Source of the DNA: a virus
Length of the DNA stretch: 45,243 nucleotides
IMG/VR virus record: IMGVR_UViG_3300042542_001048
Location: 1-45,243 of that record
Direction: 5' to 3' (one strand)
Shown: in pieces, positions 34,971 to 44,200 of the stretch
How the letters are laid out: each line of letters starts with the position of its first letter
How positions within the stretch are numbered: the first letter of the stretch is position 1
Notes under the pieces: generated by a model
What the model was told of the DNA's origin: nothing
Databases searched by the model: none
The model's input: the letters and a program-made list of their open reading frames with translations, nothing else
Position numbers and translations under genes: made by a program

Positions 34971-37100
34971 TTACCACTTTTTACAAGACCAATAACGAGC
35001 CTTCCATCTTGGACCTGGACTATCACAATTGTGACGTGCTCTGAATGATGCTCTAGCCTCTGGATTATTCTTACGAATTCTCATAGTACCACCTTTAGCA
35101 TCACCACCTTGACCAAAGTTTACTTTAACAACATTACCTTTGTCGTTTTTAACGTATACTTTGAACTTCTTAACATCACCCTGCATAATCTTACCAAGTT
35201 TTACTTTACGACCTTGGTATTCAGCCTCACCCAATTGTTTTTTGTATTTTGCAATATCATCACGGAGTTCTTCAAAGTCTGACCACATACCATTTTTGAT
35301 AAAGTAGACAGCACCTTTAAAGTCTTTGAATCCCAAATATTGTACAAGCTTCTTATCAGAATATAATTGTTTCAACACTTCTTTAACTCCAGCCGAAGCA
35401 AGATTCATTTCTTTTAGATTGGATTCAAAAACAGGAACTTGAACGCCTAACTTTTTAAGTTTTGTTTCGAGTTCAGCTTGTTCTTCTTGGTCACCAAACT
35501 TTATGAATTCAAGAACTTCTTTGAATGTCTTAAATCCAAGTTTAGGTAATAGATTTTTATTGTTGAAAATTGTAGTAAGTAATTCTTTAACGCCGGCTGA
35601 TTTAAATTTCAACTCTCGCAATTCGGCTCTTTCAGATTTCATGTAAGATTCTAAAAACTCTTTGAAATCAACAGTCTCTTCATAGTTTTCAACATCATAC
35701 TCATCAACAACTTCTTCTTCATCTTCTTTGATGAATGATTTTGCTACGGGATTAGAATAGACTTTACCAATCTCCATACCATTTTGTTCCATGAATGATT
35801 TAATAGCGTGATATTCTTCTTTGATGATTTTTTTAAGAATGTTAGTTTTTGATTCTTCTAACTTTTCTTCTTTTTCATCAGATTCCTCATCGAGCTTTTT
35901 AACAGGATACATTTTTCCGTTAAATTCGAATTCGGTCAATCCTTCTTGACGAGCTTTAAACAAAGCGCCGGTAAAAGCATTACCTTCAGTTACAGATTCT
36001 TTTTTCAAGTTTCGTTTCTGAAGAACTAATTGATTGATTTTTGAGAATAAATCTGCAATTTCTTTATCCAGTTTTTTTTCATCATCACTCATTGGAGATT
36101 CGATGTCAACATCGGAATAAAGTTTTTTCTTTTTAGCAATCAATACCTCGATTTTTTTAAGTAAATCATTTTTTACTTTATCTAAATCTTTGATTACATC
36201 TGATGTAGTTGCTTCGTTCTTTTCTTCGTCAGGACTCATACCAAATGTGGAATGAACCAACTTGTCAAGCTTCATATGAAAATCTTCTTCTTCAGAATCA
36301 GTAACCTCACCAAATTGTTCTTTGTTTTTTGCGTCTGCAAATGCTTGGGCTTCTTCTTTGGTAGCGAATCCCTTTACCCTAACTTCACCTTCCCATACAG
36401 CCCATGGTTCTTTTGGATTCTTACATGGTCTAACAACATATCGGTCATTTGGGTCACCGCTGTGTGATTCTTCAACACCATCTTGATATAAAACTTGAAT
36501 ATCTTTAATATCACCAGTAAAAGGTCCATTAAGGGTATTAATAGTAACTTTGTTACCACTAATCTTCATTACCATTCCGGTTTTGTTTTTAGATTTAAAA
36601 TGAACAAAATCACCAATCTCGAAATCACCAACATTTGCTTCGGTTACTGTCATTTCAACAATCTTAACAGGAACTAATGCTGTGCCTTTATCGGTCATCT
36701 TCATTACATAATGTACACCATCAATTACCGATTTATAATCCTTTGGCGTTTTAGCCCATTCTTTTTTAGTAATTGTATTTGTAATTTTAAATGTAGAACC
36801 TTCTTGTACACAATTTGGTACTTGTTTTCCGTTTTTCATTTTCATACCCACTTGTTTATAGCCATCCCAACATGGGCTATCTTCACTTATAGATTCTTTT
36901 TTGGTTTTCCAACTACCACCTTTTTCTTTGTACCATTTAGAAGCAAATGCGTTAGCATACGCAGATGGATACACATCATATTTAGCTTTAGCAGCAGCAA
37001 CGGCTCTTGACCAAAGAGCTGGGTTTGTGGGTTCGTTTTCTTCTTGTAATTTTTGGAGAGATTCTACCAACTTAACATATAAATCTTTTTTAGTACCCAT
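34971..37100 (-). CDS. Large modular capsid cargo protein (709 aa)
   Basis: Residues about 28-65 (SRAVAAAKAKYDVYPSAYAN and the KWYKEKGGSWK that follows) form a DUF5872-like unit found in phage and giant-virus proteins. The C-terminal 35 residues (RARHNCDSPGPRWKARYWSC) are another recurrent head-protein motif. Protease-like junctions TVTE|ANVG, ESVTE|GNAF and LGE|AEYQG separate modules. These include a small SH3-like beta unit (IGDFVHFKSKNKTGMVMKIS) and two tandem copies of a ~60-residue helical unit (SAGVKELLTTIFNNKNLLPK and SAGVKEVLKQLYSDKKLVQY, about 500-620). The start MGTKKDLYVKLVESLQKLQEE is consistent with a targeting leader. Packaging and processing in the head are inferred. Confidence 0.65.
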   Translation of the reverse strand: MGTKKDLYVKLVESLQKLQEENEPTNPALWSRAVAAAKAKYDVYPSAYANAFASKWYKEKGGSWKTKKESISEDSPCWDGYKQVGMKMKNGKQVPNCVQEGSTFKITNTITKKEWAKTPKDYKSVIDGVHYVMKMTDKGTALVPVKIVEMTVTEANVGDFEIGDFVHFKSKNKTGMVMKISGNKVTINTLNGPFTGDIKDIQVLYQDGVEESHSGDPNDRYVVRPCKNPKEPWAVWEGEVRVKGFATKEEAQAFADAKNKEQFGEVTDSEEEDFHMKLDKLVHSTFGMSPDEEKNEATTSDVIKDLDKVKNDLLKKIEVLIAKKKKLYSDVDIESPMSDDEKKLDKEIADLFSKINQLVLQKRNLKKESVTEGNAFTGALFKARQEGLTEFEFNGKMYPVKKLDEESDEKEEKLEESKTNILKKIIKEEYHAIKSFMEQNGMEIGKVYSNPVAKSFIKEDEEEVVDEYDVENYEETVDFKEFLESYMKSERAELRELKFKSAGVKELLTTIFNNKNLLPKLGFKTFKEVLEFIKFGDQEEQAELETKLKKLGVQVPVFESNLKEMNLASAGVKEVLKQLYSDKKLVQYLGFKDFKGAVYFIKNGMWSDFEELRDDIAKYKKQLGEAEYQGRKVKLGKIMQGDVKKFKVYVKNDKGNVVKVNFGQGGDAKGGTMRIRKNNPEARASFRARHNCDSPGPRWKARYWSCKKW

Positions 37101-37108
37101 TAGATTCC

Positions 37109-37579
37109 TTATGAAATATAAACGTTCAGTTCATATGCGTTACGCATTCCGTATACTTGAATTTGTAAAGCTTTACGTTGTGGTTTACCACCTTTTGTAA
37201 GGGAGATTATAAATCTATTGGTTTTTCCTTCCGATGGTTTTTTTGGACCTAATCCAATTTCTCGTGAAGTTTCGTCATCATCAAAGTCGTACCCAGCTTT
37301 TTTAGCATATTCCAATGCGGTTTGAATCGCTGAAGTATATGTATTGTGGTAAACTTTATAGTTGGATTCTTTGATTACCGATTCATTTCTTTTATTGTTG
37401 GTATACATACCCTTTAACCAGACAAGAGCGTCTTTGGTCAAATCAAAGTTTGGAAATTCTTTTTTAAATTCCTTTACGAAATCTTGAAAGGTTTCTGCTT
37501 CTTGAACCATAATATCAATTTCACCCATGGTGGATTCATTGACTTTTTTAGATTCGGTTATAAGTGATTTTAATCTCAT
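37109..37579 (-). CDS. Capsid cargo-like protein (156 aa)
   Basis: The leader MRLKSLITESKKVNE|STMG closely parallels the 95-residue protein at 26166 (MKLKSLLESKKTINE|ASEV). A helical part follows (TFQDFVKEFKKEFPNFDLTK). A second unit after KRNESVIKESN (about residue 72 on) has YHNTYTSAIQTALEYAKKAG and RKALQIQVYGMRNAYELNVY, seen in marine phage head proteins. GAGGGAG before the ATG is a strong ribosome site and TATTTAT is 19 bases upstream. Unknown function; internal head location inferred. Confidence 0.65.
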   Translation of the reverse strand: MRLKSLITESKKVNESTMGEIDIMVQEAETFQDFVKEFKKEFPNFDLTKDALVWLKGMYTNNKRNESVIKESNYKVYHNTYTSAIQTALEYAKKAGYDFDDDETSREIGLGPKKPSEGKTNRFIISLTKGGKPQRKALQIQVYGMRNAYELNVYIS

Positions 37580-37598
37580 AATATGTCTCCCTCAAGAA

Positions 37599-37605
37599 AT
37601 AAATA
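37599..37605 (-). promoter_or_regulatory. TATTTAT late-promoter-like motif
   Basis: The minus strand reads TACCTATTTATTTC, 19 bases before the ATG at 37579. Confidence 0.4.
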
Positions 37606-37629
37606 GGTAGTTTATTACACTTTCGTATT

Positions 37630-38232
37630 CTATACGTTAGTTTCGGTTGGGTTTTCTAATTTTGCTATAAATTCGGTTCTAAATTTTTCAAAATCGGAAT
37701 CTAACTTTGCTTCAAATTCCTCAAATGACATACCACCAGACCAATCTTCAAATGAACCATCTTCATTTATATATTGAGTTCTTAATCCGGCTTTTAAAAC
37801 TTCTTTTTCAACTTCAGCTTGTTTTAACCAAGCTTTTGCATTGTTTAATATTTTCTCACGTTCGTATTCTTCGTACTTACCTTGAATTTGCAACTGATGT
37901 TCCATATCAATTACACAATCCAAACACATACCATGAAAAGCTTTCATTTTCTCATCAGCTCTTGATGGTTTTTTACAAGTGCACGTTTCTTTTGGACAAT
38001 TTGGAAATGTTTTTAGTTCATTTCTTAAATCTGAAAGTTTACCAAGTTTAACTTTGTAACCTTTTTTTTGTTCCCACAAATTACCCTCTTCGTCTGACCA
38101 TTGTTCACCAACTTCACGTTTTACATAGTCAACACTTTCACCAAATGTAATACTTTTACGAGTTTGTGTTTTGTGAGTTCCGGCCAACATCTCTTTGACC
38201 GCTTTTACATTTTTTAATTTATCGTTTGCCAT
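37630..38232 (-). CDS. Cys-cluster (possible zinc-binding) protein, 200 aa
   Basis: Cysteines at 79, 84, 86, 103 and 106 (FPNCPKETCTCKKPS and HGMCLDCVIDMEH) form a C-x4-C-x-C...C-x2-C cluster likely to bind zinc. The N-terminal 70 residues are basic, and the C-terminal 90 are helical and acidic (NNAKAWLKQAEVEKEVLKAG, GGMSFEEFEAKLDSDFEKF). HGMCLDCVIDMEHQL is a phrase I associate with conserved hypothetical proteins of marine T4-like phages. TATTTAT lies 19 bases upstream. Function unknown. Confidence 0.6.
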   Translation of the reverse strand: MANDKLKNVKAVKEMLAGTHKTQTRKSITFGESVDYVKREVGEQWSDEEGNLWEQKKGYKVKLGKLSDLRNELKTFPNCPKETCTCKKPSRADEKMKAFHGMCLDCVIDMEHQLQIQGKYEEYEREKILNNAKAWLKQAEVEKEVLKAGLRTQYINEDGSFEDWSGGMSFEEFEAKLDSDFEKFRTEFIAKLENPTETNV

Positions 38233-38251
38233 AACTTTTTTGTTTCATTAT

Positions 38252-38258
38252 ATAAATA
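38252..38258 (-). promoter_or_regulatory. TATTTAT late-promoter-like motif
   Basis: The minus strand reads TTTATATTTATATA, 7 bases after the previous stop and 19 bases before the ATG at 38232. Confidence 0.4.
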
Positions 38259-38265
38259 TAAAAAA

Positions 38266-40728
38266 TTATTCATAGAAAAGACCAAGTATCTGATTCAATG
38301 GTGCAAATGTGCCAGTGAGTTTGTAAGTGTTTCCTTTATAAACAAAGACAATACCCTCATTTGGTACAATCTTATCTTTACCACCAATAGCAGCAAGTCT
38401 TTCTAATTCTAATCTTAATTTTGCAATCTTTTTAGGGTCACCTAATTTCTGAACATCTTTGATTGTTTGGTCAAGTCGGTCTTTCATGTTACGAACGGCT
38501 GTATCGGGGTTGACGGTCAATACAGATGACATAAACGAAAGAACCTCGGCACCCACACCCAAGAAAATATCTTCAAATGGTCTAATGTTATCTTTTGCAA
38601 TTTTAGCATGGTCATTCTTGTCGACACCTTGAGCCCATTCTAATACTTTAGAATCGGTTATATTTTTACTATCCAATCGGAATGACTTGTCGTAGAAAGC
38701 CCATCGTTTTACAAGACCCATTTTTGTTTTGTTGTCAATTGTAGATGGTGATTTTGTATCAACATAATTTTCCCACCATCTCTGGTGATATTCAGCTACA
38801 CCATCCGTATCTTTTAAATTGAATTGCTTTTGCAACTTACCAAGTTGAGATTCAAACTTTGACTTTAATGATGTAAGTTTTTGTGACTTTGGTAATTGTT
38901 GTACAGGTGGGCCTTGGATTGTATATTTTGATTGAACGTCAGCATTAACTTGTTTAATCATACCAGCCAATACTTTAGCATCACTTTGCTCAGCACCAAT
39001 AGCCACACCACTCTCATCATATTCGGTTGTATTATGAAATACCAAAAGAGGTTGGCCATATGGGATTACGTTAACGGACGTAGGCCATATTACTTCAAGG
39101 TTCATGAACTTTGCACCTTGTTTAAATATCTTATCTCGTTGAGCCTTTGACAAACTTTTAATAGCCGATGTCAAATCTTTCATGGCAAAGTTGTAAGCAT
39201 CGGTAAGACCACCACGACCTTGGAACTTACTTGCAACTCCACTAATATCAAGAGCTTTCTCACCACGATTAGCAAGATGTCCTTTATTTCTAGCAGCAAT
39301 CAACCCACCCTTATCATCTCTCCATGAAATGGCAAGAGCTTGACCATCGGTTTTTTCTCTGGCAAGTTCCAACTCACCATTTAAAGCACCACTAATGATT
39401 TGTTTTAAATCACCAAACGTGAGATTCATTTCAGTATCAAATGGGTGAGCCATATGTCCATAAGCACCACCTTCCATTAACATACCTTCGTCAAGTTTAT
39501 CAATCAATCTGAATTTAAGAAGTGGTTTATCATTAATTGTGATATCACCCTTTTCATTTTTACCAATTGATTTTACGACTACTCTTTTGTTTTTAAATTT
39601 ACCACCAAGTACAGTGTCACCTATGTTAATTGGAATAGTAATATCCTCATCTAAAAAGTTTAAAAATTCCATACCTAAATTATAAGCTATACTTGTGGAG
39701 TTTTCAGTAAGGGGTAATTTTCCAATGGAATATTCTATGATTTCATACCCAATTCGAATCGCATGTTCTTTTTTTAAATCTTGAACATCAACTTCTTTTC
39801 TTCCCGATTGGGCTGTGGTGAAATCATCACTTACGGGTGGTATTTCTAAATCAGTATTATTTCTAATATTTCTTTTGGAAGAATATTGATAGTAATCAGA
39901 ACTACCTTTAGCATCGGGTGAAATGATAACATCAGCTTTTGGAAAGTGCATTTGAGTGTAACCACCATTTACAAACCAGACATCATCCTTTTGACCGGGA
40001 TTTTTTACTCCAAGTTTTCGAGTTTTTCCCGGCATAACAAACATGGTGTCGGGTTCACCAGCTTCAGCTCCATATGTAGCTCCTTCTAACAAAGACTTGA
40101 TGTCAAATCTTTTAAAGAACTCTTCCATTATCGATTCCACTTTTAATAATCGAGTTGAAATCAGATTGTAAATTTTAGGGTCAAATTTTGGATAAGCTTT
40201 TTTAAATCCAGCTTTTCTTTGAGAATCTTCAGACGCTGATAACCAGTTCCTAACATCCGTTCCGCTTATAGCATTTGGTTGTTTTGGTGATACATAAACA
40301 TATCCATGCTCTTTATATCCAAATTCAGGGTTACCATCGTATTTTTTAAAATACTTACCACCTAACCTTGCTTCATCTTTCTCACCAACTACAGTGATAA
40401 AAGCGGTAGAACTTTCGTCAAATTTTGAAATGACTTCAGTCGGAGCATATGGATTTTTTACTTGAACAATTTGTGATGATGGGATGTTAAACATCTTTAC
40501 CATTATCTCACGTTTCTCTTTGAAATTAAATGGATGTCTCGGCCCACCTTGTTGATTTGAAGTACCTATAAAGACATTTTCTTTACCAAATTTTTTAACA
40601 AGATGTGAGTATGTTGCATAGTGACCATTGTGAAATGGTTGGAATCTACCAGCATAAACAACAACCTCTCGTTTAATATTAGCTTCAACGATTACGGACT
40701 TAACCCATTCTTTAATTATATTTCCCAT
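38266..40728 (-). CDS. NMN-adenylyltransferase-like / nucleic-acid-ligase-like fusion, likely capsid-packaged
   Basis: 820 residues. The leader MGNIIKEWVKSVIVE|ANIK resembles a processed capsid-targeting peptide. Residues 20-195 are a nucleotidylyltransferase: GRFQPFHNGHYATYS has the HxGH motif (33-36) and ISGTDVRNWL (154-163) the NMNAT-type ISxTxxR motif. Residues about 430-820 have the covalent nucleotidyltransferase (ATP-dependent ligase) motifs: EKTDGQAL (motif I, candidate Lys459), ARNKGHL, FMNLEVIWP (motif IIIa), and near the C-terminus NEGIVFVYKG (IV) and YKLTG (V). The linker contains two similar Gly-rich sites (SLLE|GATYG, MLME|GGAYG) that may be cut. Both domain assignments come from motifs; substrates (NAD, RNA, DNA) are unknown. 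Confidence 0.75.
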   Translation of the reverse strand: MGNIIKEWVKSVIVEANIKREVVVYAGRFQPFHNGHYATYSHLVKKFGKENVFIGTSNQQGGPRHPFNFKEKREIMVKMFNIPSSQIVQVKNPYAPTEVISKFDESSTAFITVVGEKDEARLGGKYFKKYDGNPEFGYKEHGYVYVSPKQPNAISGTDVRNWLSASEDSQRKAGFKKAYPKFDPKIYNLISTRLLKVESIMEEFFKRFDIKSLLEGATYGAEAGEPDTMFVMPGKTRKLGVKNPGQKDDVWFVNGGYTQMHFPKADVIISPDAKGSSDYYQYSSKRNIRNNTDLEIPPVSDDFTTAQSGRKEVDVQDLKKEHAIRIGYEIIEYSIGKLPLTENSTSIAYNLGMEFLNFLDEDITIPINIGDTVLGGKFKNKRVVVKSIGKNEKGDITINDKPLLKFRLIDKLDEGMLMEGGAYGHMAHPFDTEMNLTFGDLKQIISGALNGELELAREKTDGQALAISWRDDKGGLIAARNKGHLANRGEKALDISGVASKFQGRGGLTDAYNFAMKDLTSAIKSLSKAQRDKIFKQGAKFMNLEVIWPTSVNVIPYGQPLLVFHNTTEYDESGVAIGAEQSDAKVLAGMIKQVNADVQSKYTIQGPPVQQLPKSQKLTSLKSKFESQLGKLQKQFNLKDTDGVAEYHQRWWENYVDTKSPSTIDNKTKMGLVKRWAFYDKSFRLDSKNITDSKVLEWAQGVDKNDHAKIAKDNIRPFEDIFLGVGAEVLSFMSSVLTVNPDTAVRNMKDRLDQTIKDVQKLGDPKKIAKLRLELERLAAIGGKDKIVPNEGIVFVYKGNTYKLTGTFAPLNQILGLFYE

Positions 40729-40753
40729 AATAATAAGTATCTATTTTATAATT

Positions 40754-41239
40754 CTATGCAATCTCATATGAACCATTCCAAAGAAATCTATCACCACTTA
40801 CCCATGTAAATGGTTGAGTTGCGTTTACATCATTAGCAGTTCCACCAGTCGCTTGGTATTGTATTGCTGTTTTATAACTAAACCCAGCACGAGCACCATT
40901 TATGGTTGCATTGTACCAAGCACTTAAATTATCTAATAATTGTGCAGTCATCAAAATAGCATCAGCGTTTGATGCTGTAAGTGGCATTGACACATACCAC
41001 TCGCCCGTACCAAATGTGGTAGTCGAACCCATTACTATATTACCTCTCACAAAACAAGTTTTACCAATTACTTTGTATTTACCAGTTCTACTACCATTAC
41101 CAATTGATGGTTGTGTTCCAGCACTTGACCACTCTGGAGTGTATGAAGTCCAGCTTGTATCAGCTCCAAATATATTAGTGTCATAAAACTTCGAATAAAG
41201 TCCGGCCGAATATGTTCCCGATTTAGCGAATTCTGTCAT
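40754..41239 (-). CDS. Small fibre/tip protein (161 aa)
   Basis: It starts MTEFAKSGTYSAGLYSKFYD; the remainder (SWTSYTPEWSSAGTQPSIGN, GKTCFVRGNIVMGSTTTFGT) is an all-beta domain of the kind found at phage fibre tips and on virion decorations. AAAGGA is 9 bases before the ATG. It is placed 18 bases downstream of the giant fibre gene. Structural role likely, exact place in the virion unknown. Confidence 0.6.
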   Translation of the reverse strand: MTEFAKSGTYSAGLYSKFYDTNIFGADTSWTSYTPEWSSAGTQPSIGNGSRTGKYKVIGKTCFVRGNIVMGSTTTFGTGEWYVSMPLTASNADAILMTAQLLDNLSAWYNATINGARAGFSYKTAIQYQATGGTANDVNATQPFTWVSGDRFLWNGSYEIA

Positions 41240-41257
41240 ATTAAATTTCCTTTATAT

Positions 41258-44200
41258 TTACGATGGCAACGAGGCTTCATTAAATCCGTTATACACGGCG
41301 GAGAATGCTCGTGTAGCGGTTAAAGTTACATTTCGTATATAAGTTTTAGTATTCCCATCAGGCGTACCACTTGATACATTTGAATAACCTAAAACTTTTA
41401 TCAAACAATACTTACCTTGAAAGTCTGATGGAATTTCCATTCCTGTTGGATATACATTTCCCGAAAAACTTCTTTCAGGAAATGCTGCTGATGATGCTAT
41501 TGTATATGTACCAAGTATCGTTTCATTTTCCCAAGTATCAAATAAACTATCAGTTGTAGATGAACCTGTGATTGCTTTTGATATTGTTATTCGACTGCCA
41601 TGTGTTACTGCACTTGCTCCACCTTTAGCACCATACAATGTAAACGCCCATAATAGTTTATTTTCACCAGGAAGTATATGCACTGGAAAATACAAATCAG
41701 ATGAACTTACATACACAGGTGTATCTTGTCCTACTAATGTCATACCATGATAATCACTTACAATTTGTCTACCAACATTTCTTGCATCGACCAAACCATT
41801 TGTGGTGTCTATGAGCGTGTAGTAAGTACCTTCAATAACACGAGCTATAAGTACGTTTGACCCTGTAATTTGTCCATTCGATTTTAATGCCAAATTTGGA
41901 GTGGAAAATGAACCTGATATTTGTTTAGCGGACGAACTTATTGACGTTTGATTTAGAACAAATCCACCAACAATACCACCATCCAATAAAGCATTTGATG
42001 CAGTTACTTGCCCATTTGATTTTAAAGATAATAATCCATTTGATGAAGATATCGCAGTATCGGTTAATCTAAACCCACCAATTTGTCCACCATTCAGTAA
42101 AGCATTTGATGCTGTGATATCACCATTGGATTTTACTTTAAAGTTTGTTGAGTTCAATACAAAGTTATCAACAGCAATTGTAACATCACTACCACTAATC
42201 AAAGCAGCGGATGCTGTAATCTGACCATTGTCTCTTAATATGATATTTCCATTGGATGAACTGATTGTATTTGTTGAAATACCATAACCACCAATAGAAC
42301 CAAACGTAGCGGTTATACCACCTTGAAGATACACATTATCAGTAGCAAGACCAAATCCCGGATTTGGATTACCAAATACCATATTACTTCCAGCCAAACC
42401 ACTCAAGTCACCCAAACGTGCTTTTAACTCAACATCATAAATTCCACTACCAGTTCGTTCCACAATATCCATATACGGGGTAGCTTGGTCATTTGGATTT
42501 GCATTTATACGAATAAACCCGGTGTTTAATTTACCAGTAGATACTAAAACTTGACCAGCCTCATATGATTGTGAAATGGCAGGAGCATCACCTAATGATG
42601 ATGAATCTCCCGTGATACCATAACCATATGAACGAGTAACGTATAGATATCCTTTAAAGTCAGTTCCACTTGATGGGTCTAATCTCGATGATGTGTTTAC
42701 TAAAACGTATTCAGTAGCAAATCCAGTATCCGTTACTTTTTTAAGAACAAGAATTTCACCATTAACAAATCCCGTAACGTTGTCTACAACAAAAATACTT
42801 GCCGAGGGTGATATGGTTGTATAAAGCGTATCAATATTACTCTGGCTTCCGGCTGTTATAGTCGCAGATGTATTTGTAGAACTTGAATAAATAATTACAC
42901 TTGAAGTGTAAGTTGTTTGTAATGGTGCTTGAATTGAAGATGTATCAATTTTTATGTTTGCAGCATTTATTCTTTCAAGAATAGGATATGTTCGTGTAGT
43001 GCCACCAGCATCAAATGTAATTCTACCCTTCTCAGCTATTGACACAGGAAATGACCCACCCAACGTAGATACTATATTTGATGAGGTTATTGATGAAGAG
43101 TACGAAGCTGACGTATACGATATAGCGATTTTTGTACCGGTACTTATTGGAGCAGCATTTGGGTCAAACGTGTATCCTGCGTCAAACGCTATCGTAATAA
43201 CACCGGCCGATATAGTTGTTATATTACCACGAGCATTTTCACTCGGACTACCACCATCGAGAAATATGGGTGATGGTGGTGACGTAATCAAGTCCAACAA
43301 ATTACCGACAAACGAAGACGTGGGTATGTTTGATGATGGTAATTGTGCTGTATAGTTATTTACTTCAAAATCGGATTCATTACCATAGTAATCGTTTTTT
43401 AAATCCGTTTGTGCTTGAAGATATGTATTTACCAATGTCTGTATTTGACGAGACGCAGTTACTGTTATACTTGTATTTGTATTACTTTGTGAGTAATATA
43501 AGGTAGCTAAAGCAGCATTAGCATATATTGGAGTACCAATTGTAAAATGAGTTGAATCTGTTTTTGATACTAATAGATAATCAGTACCACTATAGTTAAC
43601 ATAGTCTTTACCAATTTCGTTACCAAATCCACTTGGTAAACTTGTAGATGAAGTAATTATCGATGATGATATGGTTGTAGCCGTAACTACAGCCGAACCA
43701 CTTAATGTTGTTGAGTTAGCAATGTATAATTGACCACCAACAGCGTTTACTGATTCTTTCTCAAAGGTTGTTGTTTTTAATGTACCTCTGACTGATATGT
43801 TTTCAAATTCGGCTTTACCATCTTGACCAATCTTCCAACCCTTAACTCCACTTGCGAAATCTCGTGTTTGAATTTTACCACTTGAATTGATATCAAGGTT
43901 TGTACTAAAAATACTTCCAGTGTTTACACTCCAACCACCAATACTTGCTGATACAAATTTGGCAAAACCTTGTGAAGTTATTGAAGATGATGCGTTGTTT
44001 ATATTCGATGGAGCACCACCAATTGTGGCGGGTGTAAATAATTGGTTGACCGATAAATTTGCGTTGATTACAGCATCAGCCCCAATTATCAATAAATTGT
44101 TTTGAGGGTCAAGGTGAAATAACGATGAACTAATTTCAATATTACCTTCAGACCCACTTATGAATTGTGACCCGGTTGTACCAATGAAGAATTTTTCAGC

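Noticed and set aside
4011-38260. T4/cyanophage late promoters ATAAATA on the plus strand
   Set aside because: In that orientation they would point away from every gene, since there are no plus-strand genes. I therefore treat the motif as TATTTAT on the minus strand and report it as unexplained.
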